DNA of 64,000 bases, taken from Gnomoniopsis sp. IMI 355080 (lineage: Eukaryota > Ascomycota > Sordariomycetes > Diaporthales > Gnomoniaceae). The notes beneath the pieces were generated by a model. The model searched no databases and was not told where the DNA came from. It saw only the letters and a program-made list of their open reading frames with translations. Positions 32,670 through 45,340 of this stretch are shown here, in pieces (within the stretch, counting starts at the first letter, position 1; each line of letters opens with the position of its first letter). The stretch lies in the NCBI GenBank assembly GCA_027946555.1, contig JAPEVC010000025.1, positions 62,001 to 126,000 on the forward strand. The letters run 5' to 3'. Position numbers and translations under genes: made by a program.

Positions 32670-32993
32670 TTTGTCTCCAGTAAAGTACCGCCCGAACAAT
32701 GCCCACGACAAGTCAGCTTCTCAACGGCCAAAGTGGTGTACGTCCCGCCATATTAAGAACAATTGTTCTCGCCGATCGCCATGCTGAGCTTTGCAAATGT
32801 GCCAAGTGGAAAAATATCTACCAGAGCGCGCGTACACCCAACCACCCAAACGATGCACCAGCGTCTGATGTGTAAAAAGTGTTCAAGTACCGACAGCAAG
32901 TTTCTAGCTGCACTCATTAGCCAGTGGAGTCATTAATCATGTCATGCCGTCTTCCGACTTGATACGTGGTTGATGACACTGGAGCTTCCATAA

Positions 32994-35900
32994 CTATTCA
33001 TCCACGTCGCTAACGTCCTCTTCTCCAACAACACCTTTCTCAGCTCTCCAAGCCGCCATGTCAGCCACAGGGACACGGCCACGAAGCCACCTAAGAGTCG
33101 CCTCCGTGCCTCTCTCGAGCACATTCCACCGCGGCACGCGGAAGCGGTTACCAGTCACATCAAGACGCTCGAGGCCTCCCGGGCCACCTAATAGACCGAT
33201 GCGCGGGTTCAAGTGGGCGATATCGTTATTGGTGGCATCGAAGACCTTGATTCCACGAATACTCTCTGGCTCAAGGCTATCTAGGTGATTATTTGCGACG
33301 AGAAGGATGGACATCTTTGGGAAAGCATCCCGGAGGACCTTGCCTTCAGTCTCCTGGTCGTTGTTGGAGGGAAGGTGTGTGATGCGGTTTACGCTAACGT
33401 CAAGCTTCTCCAAGTTTGGCGCATAGAAGCAATTGATTAGTGGGGCCAAACTTGTAATGTGGTTTGTAGACAGGCTGAACTCCTTCAGCGCGGGAAAATC
33501 CAGGTCTTCGCCAGCACCCAAGTAGGTCTCACCAATAAGCTGATTATGAGTGAGCGATAAAATCGTCAACGTATCGGCAAAGAAGCTCAGGGATTCTGGT
33601 AACGTCGAAAATAAGTTGTGATGGAGGTGGACCTCGCGAATTGGTTGATTAGCGGCAAGCTTTGAGCATGCCACAGGGTGAAGAGAGGAGGACTGAGTGC
33701 TGGATCTATCAAGCACGCCACCGGGCTTGACCTCCCAAGCTAGCATGCTTGTGGACCGTTTTCTTGCGGGTGATGCCGGTGCAGAGGTGGGTGGTGTGGC
33801 AAAGTCGTCGGTGTCGTCCTCATCCCGCCCCTGGCGGGAGGTTGCCGACTCACTCTCGAAAGCTGCCCCTAGAGGGCTAACCTCGTTGCTCGTGAGCGCT
33901 TCGGCAATCAGTCCGTCGCTGTTCTCGTAGTTTCCCATGGCTGAAAGCGGAGGCGATAGGCGTGCGACCAAGGTTTGCTTGATTTCGTCAATTGAGGCCG
34001 TCACAAACTTCTTGTCTCGAAGTGGATTGCCACTCAGTCTGAGCATCCCCAGGCTGCCCATACGCCCAACCTCAGCGGGTACAGTTCGGATGTCGTTGCT
34101 TGAAAAGTCAACACTTTTTAACTTCCGCAGGTCCGTCAGTCCCTCCGGGAAAGCATTGATGCAGTTCTCGTCTGCTATGAGACTGGTCAACTCAGCCCAT
34201 GTTGAGATATCTGGCAACGCCTGGATACGATTCATGGAGACGCAGAGTTGAGTGAGGGCTGGCATTGCCATAATGCCGTTTTGGCGCACAACAGATGTGA
34301 GCTGGTTTGATGACACATCAATATTCTGTAAGGTCGACAGTGCTTTGACCTCGTCAGCGATCAGGACCCCCGACAGCTTGTTCTTGCGCGCATTCAACTG
34401 TGTCAGTGGCAGCTTCGACAAAAGATCGAATGGCAGTGATTCAAAGCTGTTCTCTGCAATATTGAGAACCCGGAGCCGCTTAAGATCAGCAAAGGCAGGA
34501 GGTAGAGATTGAAGATTGTTTCCATGCAAATCGAGGATCTCGAGATTGACGAGTTGGCTGAAGCAGGGTTCGAGTGTGCCCCAGAGCAAGTTACCACCGA
34601 GCTTCAGATCTCGGAGGGACTCAATGCGGCAGATTGGCTCCAAGCAGTTGTTGGCAAGGCGATTGGAAGACTACGCCTAGATTAGCAAGAGATGAGACCA
34701 TCACAGTTTAGGATAAGCACGTACCAGGTTGAGGGACGTTAGCAACGTAAGGCGCCTCAGCCCCGGGGGCAGACTGATCAGCATATTGCCATGCAGATCG
34801 AGTGTCTCCAATCCACCAAAGATGCACACCGGTGCATCTTCGTCCATTGCCAACTCCTCGGGATTCACGTCGGGGAACAGGCTCTCATCGATCATCTCCA
34901 ACTCGTTGTCGGCAGCCACGAACCTCGTAAGATCAACACACTCCGCCCAGCTGCCACCGCCGTTACCAATTGTCTCCAAATTGTACATATTCAAGACCTC
35001 AGGAGGAATCTCTTTCAACCCCATTGCCGCAATGTTCAACCTGCCGCTTGTTCTGGCTGTTGCTACGCGGGTTTCGAGAACTTTAGACGTCGAACCCGCA
35101 TCTCGTTGAAGGTTGAAGGGATCGTCCGTCAGGCCGAAATCAAACGTTTGGTCAGTAGGGATGACTGGCGCATCTGGAACGCTATGCTCCTGAGCAGCCG
35201 TGCCCTGTGCGGCAGCTTGTTGAGCTACAGCACGCTTCGCGGCCTTTGCCCTTGCGATTTGCTCACGGAGTGCGGCTGAGGACTTTTTAAATTGTGGCGA
35301 CAACTCTCCTGTTCCAGCAGTGTGGGTCGAGGTAGTGGATGCGCCTGAGAACATCGTTTCCTCGCCCGAAGCGGTCGTTGAAGACTTTTGAGATGCATTT
35401 GAGCCCTTCCTTGTAGCTAAAAGTGGGGCTGCTTTTCTCAGAACCGGCATGGAGGTCTTCTTGTGGAGGTCTTGCACAATCGGTCGCGGCTGGCTGGGAC
35501 GAGACGACACAGTCTTGGTTCCGATGGGCGACGCAACGTCTAAGCTTGGCTTCTCTGGACTTGGCGTCCTAGATCGAGGTGCCCGTACACGGGATCGCGA
35601 GAGCGGAGCCGCATTGGAGGTGACATTTTTATTCAAACCCACCTTGGAGGGCGTCCTTAAAAGGGTCCCCGGTGTCCGCCCGCGTACCGGGAGACTCTCG
35701 ATGGCTGGCAGCTGAGACCGGAAGCTCGAGGCGTCCTGATGATGGCCGGAGCTAGACTCCGGTCTACTGAGGGATGACCGCGAGAAAGGTGGGTTGGAAC
35801 TTTCAGAACGGTGGCTGGATGCAGGTCGATTGGCCCATCTACTAATAGGTCTCGAGGTCGACCGAGCTGGCTCCTGTTGATCGAAGAAATTGGAATGAGA

Positions 35901-36617
35901 GGCCCTCGTTTTCAACATAGGAGTCGCGGGTAGATGCGACAACGTTTCCATGGTTCTTTCTGCTAGTGAAGGCCGTGGTTTCATGAGACTTCCTGCGCGA
36001 GCCCTATTATGTCCGGGGCCACCTTCTTCTTTTGGGCTGCCTTGTGATGGTGATGGGCTCGACGCGGCCCCACTTGACATTTTCGAAAGGCTTGGAGTCC
36101 GCGATAAGTTAGCTTGCGAAACCCATTGCGACGACGGTCGTCTCCTTAGGCCGGGGAGTTTCGAGGAAGTCTGTTGGCTTTGGGGCGATTCCTGTTCGGT
36201 CAGTGTCACCATTGTGGGGTCTCGTGGCAGTCGTGATGGGCCATTTGAATTGGATGCTCGGGGCAGCTTCGGCAAGGGTTTTGAGCTAGGAAGACTCGAG
36301 ACGGGGCGCGGTCGAGGAAGGGTTTTCGCGGTGGTAGAAACCAGAGAAGAAGTAGTGCTTTTGGAAGCTGAAGCTGTGGGAGGAGCTATGTTCGTGGTGT
36401 TGCTCATTCTGAATCCAAATTGTGGTCCTGTCTTCAGATGCTCTGTCGAGGCCGATGGGCGCAGTCGCAGAGACCTCGCGCCAGCGGGATCTGGTCCGGC
36501 AGCGAGATCATTGTTGGACGGCAAGGGGCGAGTCGTGGTAACCCGGGGCGCAGGCAAGCGCGACATTGGTCGAGGGAGGCCGCGAGATTTCCCAGCGGGG
36601 GCCGTATCCTCCTCCAT
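32994..36617 (-). CDS. Large leucine-rich repeat protein (LRRC40-like)
   Basis: Leucine-rich repeat scaffold protein. Exons 36617-34725 and 34670-32994 (54-bp intron, phase 0) give 1,189 aa. Residues 1 to about 480 are disordered, Ser/Pro/Arg-rich (phosphorylation-prone, with many RPxSR-type motifs). From about residue 525 the chain matches the start of LRRC40-type proteins (RLNIAAMGLKEIPPEVL, then SWAECVDLTRFVAADNEL). Some 20 LRRs follow, with consensus LDLHGNNLQSLP. A Ser/Thr/Asp-rich insertion splits the repeats (about residues 845-940) before a second LRR block. No TM, kinase or cyclase domain, so cytosolic adaptor is likely. The C-terminus is acidic (EEDVSDVDE). Specific partners unknown. 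Confidence 0.9.
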
Positions 36618-39334
36618 GGTCGCTTCTCGTCACGTCGTGGACGCGCGGATGACCACTCGAGACGGGGACCGGGCGACGTGTAATGGAAGGTGTAGCTCTG
36701 TGCAAGCTCTGTGCAAGCTCTGCAAAACTTTTTGGTCGCGCTGTCGAACTTTATGAGTATGGGCAGGCCGGAATCAGCAACAGCTTCCGTCTGCTGCCGA
36801 CAAGGGCAAGTCTGTGGTCGCCAGAGGATCCCTTGTTGGCGCGATGGTTCCTCATGTAGAGTGCGTTCGGTTGAAGTTCCAAGGCATGTGATGAATTCAG
36901 TGCTTCATGTGGGTGGGTGTTTCGACGGGGACAGGACAAGGAAGAGATGGTGATCGACATGCGAGGTCGAGCAGCTCGGAGCCGGGGGTAAACAAAGAGA
37001 AAACAATGGAGTTCAACAAGCAATTAAAGTTCAGATGAACCGTAAGCGAAAGCACGTGGAAAGTGCGTCCATGGCCTACCAACAGCGCCCCTTGGACCCG
37101 ATAAACCGACTCGATCCTACCATGCTGAGACGGTCTCGGAAAGTAAAGCTCGATTTGGGGTGGGCGCTCGGCTATGGGATGGCAGAGGAATGGTTCGTGC
37201 CACCTGCAATGTGAATGGCATCTTGTTTAAATTGAGGAGCGATGCTGGAGACGGGAGAGAAACGCCGGCAACCCCTGCTGCAGGGGTTCTACCTGTGTGC
37301 ATCCTCGGGATGCTCCGCTAGCCACGCGGGAAGAACCAACTCGCAAGGATACGTTGCCATCCAACCTCGAGCAACGAACCCTCGTCTTTCGTCGTCAAAC
37401 GCCCAGCGCAGAACAGAGTTCAAAACGCCTGTGACGGCGCCCACGAATTCGGGTCGGTAGTTGCCTGGTAAGAATGGCACGTTATCTCCGCAAAGCAAAA
37501 GCAAATCTATGCCCATCTTTACTTTTCGGCCAATCTGACTTCTACTCGTGTTCCAGGTTGCTGGAATTGGAACACGGCCTTCTGCCACGGTCCGTTTCGG
37601 ACATGCCGGGGTAATATCCGCTTTCTGGACATTCTTTGTCCGGCCCGAGTAAGGATGACGAACCAGATCCAGAGATGCAGATCATCAATGTGTTGACGTT
37701 TCAGTCAAAGTCAAAGTCGAGCCTCCTTGATTGGGCGCAATGGAAGGCTGACAGACAACTCAAAGCGCAGAACCTACCCAAGTAGTATGTACCTACACCG
37801 AATTGTAGCCGGTGGCCCTAGTGTCCTTCAGATCCACGCGTCCGTCGCATCTGTGGACAGCGACGTAGTGATTGGCCGGTTAGTATTGTTCATCCCAAAA
37901 CGCCTTTCACAATATGCCTCTCATACCTGAGACGTTGGAAGTGGAGGATCTAGGAACAACATTATGCTCGAATTGATTCTGTCATAATGACACTATGTAT
38001 ATTTGAGAGGGGCGGTCGAGAACCTGGTTGAAGTCTATGGAGCTAAACTTGGAGCTCTGGCCAACTTATAGTCCGTATTGTACTATGCGGTAAATAAGCG
38101 TTTCGAGAACTGATACTCGTGATTCTATATAATAGTATATCTTAGGTACACTATACTACTGTAGGCCAAAATTGGTATTTGTCGGAGCATATCACATAGT
38201 AAATATTATTCCGGTCTTGATTTGCCTGGTATCGTAGAAGTATTGGCAAGTCCTGCATGGGAGCCATGGGGGAGGCGTGCCAGCAAGGAGTAGAGATAGG
38301 TGCGCTTTTGGTACGAGACCCACATTTCGTACCCGTTTACCGGGTAATTGCCCGCATGCAGATACGCCAACCTCTCGAGCAACTCGGGCACCGTTGAACT
38401 CGACTTGGCCTGACTGGCCAAGTCTGTGATGACCTCGTGAAGCCCCCGGAAATATCATTGCTCTAGCAACCAAGTAGCCAGAGTCATTGAGAGGCGTGCG
38501 GAACGAAGAAATCCACAGGCAGTTCCTGACGTTCATAAGGTGATCATCCACCGGGTATCTTCAGCTTCCGCCGTGGAAACGGCACAGTGGCACCAGGCTG
38601 GTCTATGAAAGAGTCTGTTACCTTGTATCTTAGAAAGTTCATCTTCATGTCTAAGAGGCCTCTGCATTTGTTTCAAACAACCCCCTTTTTCCCCTTTTTC
38701 TTTGAAATTGTAGATTGTTGCCTCACCTGTTGGGAGCCATAGAGAAACTTGTCATCCACTACCTACCTAGGTTATACCGCTTGATGACACTAGCAACTCA
38801 CGCGTGCAACCTCTACATCTATTTATCGGGAGGCCATGGCACTGGATTAGCAGTTGGTCGCATATTTTAAACTTGAGATCCTTTTATTTCGAGCAGCCTA
38901 TCAGTTGGTTGCCTAGCGAGATGCGATGCGTTCCCAACGAGGTGTTGCTATTCGACCGGATCGGCCCTCGATAACCTGCCGCCTTGCTCTATCTACATTG
39001 CCGTTGTGGAGCAGCGACATTTGATAACGTGCTATTTAGTATTATTATTCTGCGCACGCGACAACGGTGAGAAGAGATGATCACGAATGAATGAACAAAT
39101 AAAAGAAAGGAAAAAGGTAGTAAGATCTAGTGCCATCCGAACCCCGCTCTCCTGATAGCAAGCCAAGAAGTAAGCTGCATGTCGCTTTTCTCTCATCCTG
39201 CATACTCTGGTCAAGACTCAAGCGTAATGGCCTACAGTGTTCTCTCAGCCTTTAATTGTGTAGAATGCAAGTCCCTAAAGTAGACGTACGAGGTCAGATC
39301 CCAGTCAGTGGCATATGTTGACAGCTTGGTTGTG
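36618..39334. other. 2.7-kb divergent intergenic region
   Basis: Lies between the LRR gene (-) and the carboxylesterase (+). Contains an 11-bp unit (AGCTCTGTGCA) repeated about 2.9 times at 36694-36725, near the LRR start. A near-match decamer TACCTAGGTT sits at 38764-38773. 38000-38200 is AT-rich. Frames at 37289-37588 (-, 99 codons) and 38192-38551 (-, 119 codons) have reasonable composition but no recognisable domain, so they are not called. Confidence 0.5.
36694..36725. repeat. 11-bp tandem repeat upstream of the LRR gene
   Basis: AGCTCTGTGCA at 36694-36704 and 36705-36715, then a shortened third unit to 36725. It begins 77 bp upstream of the start codon at 36617, so it probably lies in the 5' leader or core promoter. 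Confidence 0.85.
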
Positions 39335-39352
39335 ATGTATTCACTCTGGTCG

Positions 39353-41350
39353 ATGGAGCGGCGGGTCTGGGCCATCATCATGGTCACGAACATCATTCTA
39401 GCCCAGCCTCTTGTGACCATTTTGAACGGAACCTACTCAGGCCTGCATCTTTCCGAGTTTCAGCAGGATCTTTTCTTGGGCATGCCATATGCACAAGGTA
39501 CAGGTGGCAGAAACCGATTTCTCGTCCCACAATCCCTCAACGAGACTTGGAATGGGACTCGACCAGCAATAACCTACGGTCCGGCCTGTCCGGACGAGGA
39601 TGTTGAGACTGATGGCATCTACGGCATGGGAGAGGACTGCCTAAGCATCAATGTAGTGCGACCCACGGGCATCGATACGTCTGACCGACTGCCTGTCATG
39701 TTCTGGATTCATGGTGGTTCGTACCAGACGGGAACGAGTGGTTTGCCGGACTACAACCTGAGCTACATCGTGCAGAGATCTATGGAGATCAACAAACCTA
39801 TCATAGCTGCGTCGATCAATTATCGCAAAGGAGGCTGGGGTCTGTTATACTCGAGAGAAGTCCAGGTAAGCTATGAGTGGATCTTTGCTCGTGTGAGATG
39901 ATGACTGACACGCATTTCCCAGGGAACAGGAAATACTAATCTTGCATTGAGAGATATGCGAAAGGCTCTGGCGTGGATTCAGGAAAATATAGGAGCATTC
40001 GGCGGCAATGCCTCGCAAGTGACAATCTGGGGGGAATCATCAGGCTCTTTTGCTGTCGTAGGTTCGGAACAGGCCACGTTCAGGATACACCTCAGAGATA
40101 CTGACGCTGATACAGGGCCAGCTGTTGATGAGTTACGGCGGTCGCACTGATGGGCTCTTCCATGGCTCAATCCAGGAAAGTGGTTCCGCAAGCACTGTGA
40201 GTAGTGCCCTTGCCGTGCCCCTCGCCAGCATTTATACTAAATGGTGAACAGGCTTGGTATAACGGCTCGGACTGGTACCAACCTATCTACGACAAGATAG
40301 TTCGACAGGTGAACTGTAGTGACGCACCAGACACTCTGATCTGTCTGCGAACCATCGACTACGCCACGCTCTATCCCTTCATGGCTTCATCGAAGGTCTC
40401 TGGGCCTGGGTTCTACCCAACGGTGGATGGCGACATCATACCTGATTTTCCAACGCAGCTTCTGCGGACCGGTCAATTTGCGCATGTACCGCATCTGCAG
40501 GGCACAAATTCGGACGAAGGAACTGCCAACGCACCCCAGGGCGTCGTTGACACAGACGAGGAATTGCGTGATTATCTCCTCTACGATACGGGCTTCGACT
40601 TTCCCAACTCAACGATCTCACGGATCATGGAGTTATATCCGAATGACCCAGCACAAGGCGTGCCGATCGACACTGGCAATGAAACTTTCCCAGAGCTGGG
40701 AGCGCAATACAAACGTGGGTCACCATCATCCTCCACCTATTTTCTGGCATTTCTCTTGGGTCTTTATAGGCTCATTACTGTATTTATTCACTCTGGCTTC
40801 TCATGGATGACCTCGGTAGTCCAGCAGTCAGCGAGCTGTACTTTGAGATACCAAAAGCTAAGCATGCCCATTATCAACAGGTGTTGCCGCGATCGTGGGC
40901 GACGTCTTCTTCCACGGTCCTAGACTTGACGATGCTCGCCACTACTCAAAGTCATCTTCAACCTACATATACCGCTTCAACACCCGGGGGTTTGCCAACT
41001 CCACGAACACAACCTACACAGATCTTACCGGAAGCCTCGCGCCAGCCTGGGAAGGCGTTACACACTACACTGAAGTGGCTTTTGTGTTTGCGAACCCCGA
41101 GAATGTGGGGTCATGGCCAGAGTACAAGGCTTTGAGCAATCAGATGAGTGCACACTGGATCAATTTTGCCTATGCTGGAGACCCCAATGGTGATGAATTG
41201 CCAGAGTGGCCTGAGTATGGCAGCGGGAAGAATGGACTGAATTTGGTGCTGCAGACAGAGTCTCAAGGCGGATCATACGTAGAAGATGACAACTACAGGT
41301 TGGCTGGTCGCGAGTATCTGACAGAGTGGGCACGACGAAGACATGTATGA
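39353..41350 (+). CDS. Secreted type-B carboxylesterase/lipase
   Basis: Extracellular alpha/beta-hydrolase of the carboxylesterase type B (cholinesterase-like) family, hydrolysing ester bonds. Five exons: 39353-39865, 39923-40057, 40116-40196, 40252-40714 and 40881-41350, giving 553 aa. All joins keep phase. The start gives a signal peptide (MERRVWAIIMVTNIILAQ); an ATG at 39335 adds six residues. Landmarks: GEDCLSINVVRP; the oxyanion loop WIHGGSYQTG; nucleophile Ser in WGESSGSFAV, with intron 2 right behind; acidic residue in GTNSDEGTAN; and His in GVTHYTEVAFVF. Many N-x-S/T sites fit secretion. Intron 4 is 166 bp, long for this window, but has GTGGGT, a GCTAAGC branch-like site and CAACAG. 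Substrate unknown. Confidence 0.92.
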
Positions 41351-42213
41351 CGAGCCGTGGCCCGAAATTCAGGCAATCGGAGTCGCGAAGGCTCCCCTCA
41401 CGTAAGAGAGCGCATGGGTATTCAATCTACATAGACTAGAGCTAATCGTAGTGAAGAGACGGTGCATGAAAAAATTGCAGAAGACTTTGGGAACATACCT
41501 AGGTACCTTAGCCACCGACTTTGGCGGCACCGATAATGAGCCCAGCAAGATTTGAGCCAGTCTGGAGGCAGGCTGCAAGCCAGAAAGGGAAGAAAAGAAG
41601 AAGGACAGGGAATCCATTCGTAGATTTAGTATTCATGGGTATGCCAGATCCGTGTTAAAGTGACTATTATTTTTCACACTGATGGATTTTCGGAGCTCCC
41701 GTTATCTGTTGTTTGTATGAACTCTGGACTGCAGGGGGAGCATTTCAATTTTCTAGTCAAAGGATTCAGGCGGGTTTGGGTTTCTCGCATGTTCCAATAT
41801 TCGCGTATTATGTATAAGAAGGGATTATTGTATAAAATCAAATCTTTGCAACTGGGTCAATTCCAGAAATACGCCAAAAGCATTGCTCAAGGTTCTTTGA
41901 ACACCTATTTAACGGGGCTTGGAACTTCGGACGTTGAACAATACCCTGTCCGCTTATATCAGCTCTACGGAATCTAGGACCCTTCCACCCCTGGCTGCCC
42001 CTGCCCCTGTTCATGCATCAACCCGCTCAGCATTGAACAGAAGAAGCATGCAGCTGATCGTGTCCTCAAAAGTTCCGCCTCCTCCACGACCATTAACTAC
42101 GACTCCCGATTCCGTTCTTCGCGTCACTCCTTTACAAGCCTCTTTTCCTTCCCTTTCCAGCGGGCAACCAACTCCCATTTGATTCCGATACCAATCTTGC
42201 ACGCTCCGACACC
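41351..42213. other. Intergenic, decamer copy and Dpm3 promoter
   Basis: 863 bp. An exact TACCTAGGTA occurs at 41496-41505, 146 bp after the esterase stop. The last 150 bp before 42214 are pyrimidine-rich, as in housekeeping fungal promoters. No gene recognised; 41660-41977 is open for 105 codons but AT-rich and featureless. Confidence 0.5.
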
Positions 42214-42669
42214 ATGACGCGCGCCCAGCAAACCATCTCCATTGCGCTCCTCGTGAGCTCCGTACGTCGCTCGCGCCCTTGCGTCGCTTTCTTCCAGCCC
42301 GCCGGGAGGACAACATCTTGCTAACACCATGGACTTTGCTTTTTACAGGCCTATCTCGCCCTCTACCTGCAACTGATTCCCCTGCCAGCCATCATTCAGA
42401 CTGAAATCGTACCTGTGGTGCGCGCCTCTCCCTCCCTCCCTGAAACTATCACCTTGCCATCGCCGATTTGGTAGACTGACGAGCGCTCGCGTGCTCGCGC
42501 AAAATAGCTCCCCTTCTGGGCTCTCGTCTCTCTTGGTGCCTACCTCCTCGTCCGCCTCGGCTGGGGCGTCATGACCTTCCACGACTGCCCCGAAGCGCAC
42601 CAAGAATTACTTGTTGAGATCGAGACGGCGAAGACGGAATTGCGGAAGCTGGGCGTTACTGTGGACTAA
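42214..42669 (+). CDS. DPM3: Dolichol-phosphate mannosyltransferase subunit 3 (Dpm3)
   Basis: Small ER membrane subunit that anchors and stabilises the catalytic Dpm1. Dolichol-P-mannose made by the complex feeds N-glycan, O-mannosyl and GPI synthesis. Three tiny exons: 42214-42261 (48 nt), 42349-42417 (69 nt) and 42508-42669 (162 nt). Both introns (87 and 90 bp) sit at phase 0 with GTACGT..ACAG and GTGCGC..ATAG ends. The protein is 92 aa, the usual Dpm3 length. Two TM helices are visible (about residues 7-31 and 38-60). They are followed by the conserved TFHDCPEAHQEL and a short C-terminal coiled coil with ELRKLGV, matching Dpm3. Easily missed because no exon is long. Confidence 0.95.
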
Positions 42670-43154
42670 GAGATGGCCGTGTAAGAAGCATATTTGGCAT
42701 GGCTCCGTGATGTGTCAAGGGACCTGTGATCATCTAGGGAGCGAGGAAAATTTCACGGAGGGCAACGAGGGCCGTGGCACTCGCCTGCATGCTATCCAAT
42801 TACCAGCCTCAAGAATGACCGGATCGAGTCGCAATTCTATCCCCGAAATTACTCGGAGCAAAGCCGAATCATCTATTTACGGAGTTGCAGGATGAGACAT
42901 AGATTCACACATGACCATGAGCCAGCTGAAGAAGTACCAGATAATATAAATCGGCCATCTGCAAGAAGCCAAGGTTAATAAAACTGGTGGTATCAAATCT
43001 TGTTTGGCTTCTAGTCAAGTCTTGCCATCTTGATTTTGTACAAGGTATTCTTCAGCAACAGCAAGGCAGCCAACAGCGGCCGATTTCTGTATGCAGAGGA
43101 CATCATATAGTCCCGCCCTCACGCATCCGCTGTGCTCAATAATGTTGCACAGCT
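42670..43154. other. Intergenic between convergent genes
   Basis: 485 bp between the Dpm3 stop and the stop of the - strand gene. I see only terminator-type AT-rich sequence (42940-43040) and no gene. Confidence 0.5.
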
Positions 43155-45340
43155 TCATGTGCCTGGCTCGCCAGCTAAAAGCGCCACTACCGTCTTTACC
43201 GCCATCAATGGATCCTCGCCGCCTTGTACAAGTTTGTCGAATATCTTGGGGATGCTGACGATGCTTTTGCGCTCGTCCTTCGCTTGCCCTGCAAGTACAA
43301 GATTTGTTAGTATGGATTGCTGTCTTAGGTATTCAGCCGAAGCTGGCGGACAAGGCACTTACATCTGCCCGGAACACCGAGCTCCACCCCCATCCTACTC
43401 CTCGCCTCACCCGCCCAGTCGAACTCCATTGTCCACTTTACCCTTAGGTCGGATAATTCCGCGGTGCCATCACCGTTTAGGTACGGAATCTGAAAGTCCA
43501 TACTGGTTCTCCCCATGTGGGGCAAGAGCCTGCTCTTATTCGAGAGCTCTGGATCCCCCTCCGAGCCAGCTGTGAAAGTCTCCCCTATTCCGCTGTCCGC
43601 TTCCCCAGGTTGGTCCTGTCGCCTGCGCTTGCGTTTCTTCTTTGATCGCATTGCCAGCACAATCTCCACTAGTCCGTCCTTACTGTCCAAACACCTCTCC
43701 AGTGCAACCCAGAACTTTGCTCTCTGGAGGGCAATGCCGTACCACTCGCCCATCGCCCAGCAGAGAAGATTGACGTTGCGGGTCAGCACAGGATGGTATT
43801 GCGCTTTAGTGGATGTAATGGATTCTACAAAAGGTTGAAGTTCGGGGGCGGCGGCGGGATCGAGACGAGGGACGGTAAGGGAGGAGATGGTCTGTTTACG
43901 CGAGTTGACTATCATCTCCATCTTGGCAGTAAACAAGCCTGGTGGGCTAGCGGAGCGGACGGTTATGATGTGTTTTTGTAGAGTGGGTTGACTTGGTTCA
44001 TCATCTGAGGGCGTGATTGTCGTCATAGCGGACGTATATGTAAGCGGAGTGAACATCTGGAGGTAAGGGAGTTCCTCGGAGGCATTCATGAGAATTGGAT
44101 GGTGGGAGATGATCGGTGGCTCTGCCTCGTCTCCGGCGTCTTGTTGTGGGATTGCGGAAGGTAAGTTGAGCCTCGGGAAGCCGTTAAAACCCAGCATTGC
44201 GATGGGATTCATGACTGTATCGAGCCATTCCGCGTTCGCATCGCGTTTCGGTTCCTTTTCAGCGGGGACAAGATGTCGGCGCAAAACATCTAGCACAGCG
44301 CCCTTGTCGACAAGTGGAGATCCTTGCGCAGCATTTTGGTTCCCGCTCTTTACCAATTTCAAGTCGGCCTCCAGCTGTGCAACCTCCTTCAATAGACTGT
44401 TTCGCTCCTGCTCCTTTTCCCAAGTTGGACCCCGTAATCGAATACTGCGCCGCGGATGAGTGCCAGGCGCAAATTCACTCGGGGTTTTAGGTGGTACCGA
44501 TGTTTCCTTTTCTTTTGACCTCTCTGGTAAAATCACGACCCGCCCAGTAATTTTAGTCGGACTTGCGCGTCGCTTCCCTCTCGCCTTTTGCGACTCCTTC
44601 TGTGGAGGGTTCGACGGCTCTATGACCTCCTGTGAGAGGGGGTGTTTCGATGGGGAACTTTGCTGGCGCACAGCCTCTCTCTCGTTCGGATCTCGCCGTC
44701 GTTTAGAAGGAGTATTATGGATGCCCGAGGGCGGCGTGCTTAGCACTGGGTCGGGATGCTCGGGCGTGGGCGGTAGCTCAGGCTCTTCGTAGACGACGGC
44801 CGGAAGAACACCAGTATTCAGCGGTGATCTGTGTAGACCTCGTCCCCCAAAAGGATTGGCTACAATGTCCTCCTCTTCTGGTCCGGGCGGGGGAAGAGGC
44901 CGAGGCTGTGGTCGCGTAGGTGTGCGACGGGCAGGTTGTGCGCCGAGTGTGCTGCCGCCAACTCTCCCAGAGGGCGACCGAAGCAAGTCCGAGGCTACTG
45001 GAGAAGGCGTGCCGCCATCTCCTTCCGAGTGATGCTCAAGCTGCGCGGTCAAGGCAGCGCCGACGTTGGCATCTTCATTGGGTTCCGAAGCAGGAAGATC
45101 GTCTGGTATTTGTGCCGAGGTCTCCCTTCTTCGTGAGAGAATCTCCGGATTATGTCGAGCGAGACTCGACCTTGTGGGTGAGACGAATGAGGGCCGCGTG
45201 GGAGACCGCGATGGCGAAGACTGAGGCTCCCGCGGTTGTTGCGCTTGTTGTTGTGGTGGTAGGTCGGGAGGTGTTGTAGACTCGACGGGCACGGAGCCTG
45301 TTGGAGACGTCTTACGCCTCTTTGGGGCCGAATTGTCCAT
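43155..45340 (-). CDS. Nuclear-type protein, possible inner-kinetochore (RWD-like) component
   Basis: Not firmly recognised. Exons 45340-43363 and 43288-43155, joined over a 74-bp intron with GTAAGT, a TACTAAC branch site and TTGCAG, give 703 aa. I start at MDNSAPKRRKTSP; an upstream ATG adds 18 residues. Residues 1 to about 340 are disordered, with SP/TP sites and basic clusters (APKRRKTSP, SKRRRDPNE), suggesting nuclear localisation and CDK control. A short coiled coil follows (EKEQERNSLLKEVAQLEADL). After that comes a folded region (LPYLQMFTPLTYTS; SLTVPRLDPAAAPELQPF) and a C-terminal block GVPGRWQAKDERKSIVSI...IFDKLV completed by exon 2. The order coiled coil plus RWD-like domains recalls COMA-type kinetochore subunits (Ctf19/CENP-P, Mcm21/CENP-O), but that is inference. 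Confidence 0.8.

Noticed and set aside
35950..36756. 268-codon + strand frame antisense to the LRR gene
   Set aside because: Antisense shadow of the low-complexity N-terminus; no domain and poor composition.
37289..37588. 99-codon - strand frame with a plausible start
   Set aside because: No recognisable domain, signal or splice partner; possible but unsupported.
38192..38551. Overlapping - strand frames of 119 and 71 codons
   Set aside because: Composition is protein-like in parts, but no family motif or consistent exon structure could be found.
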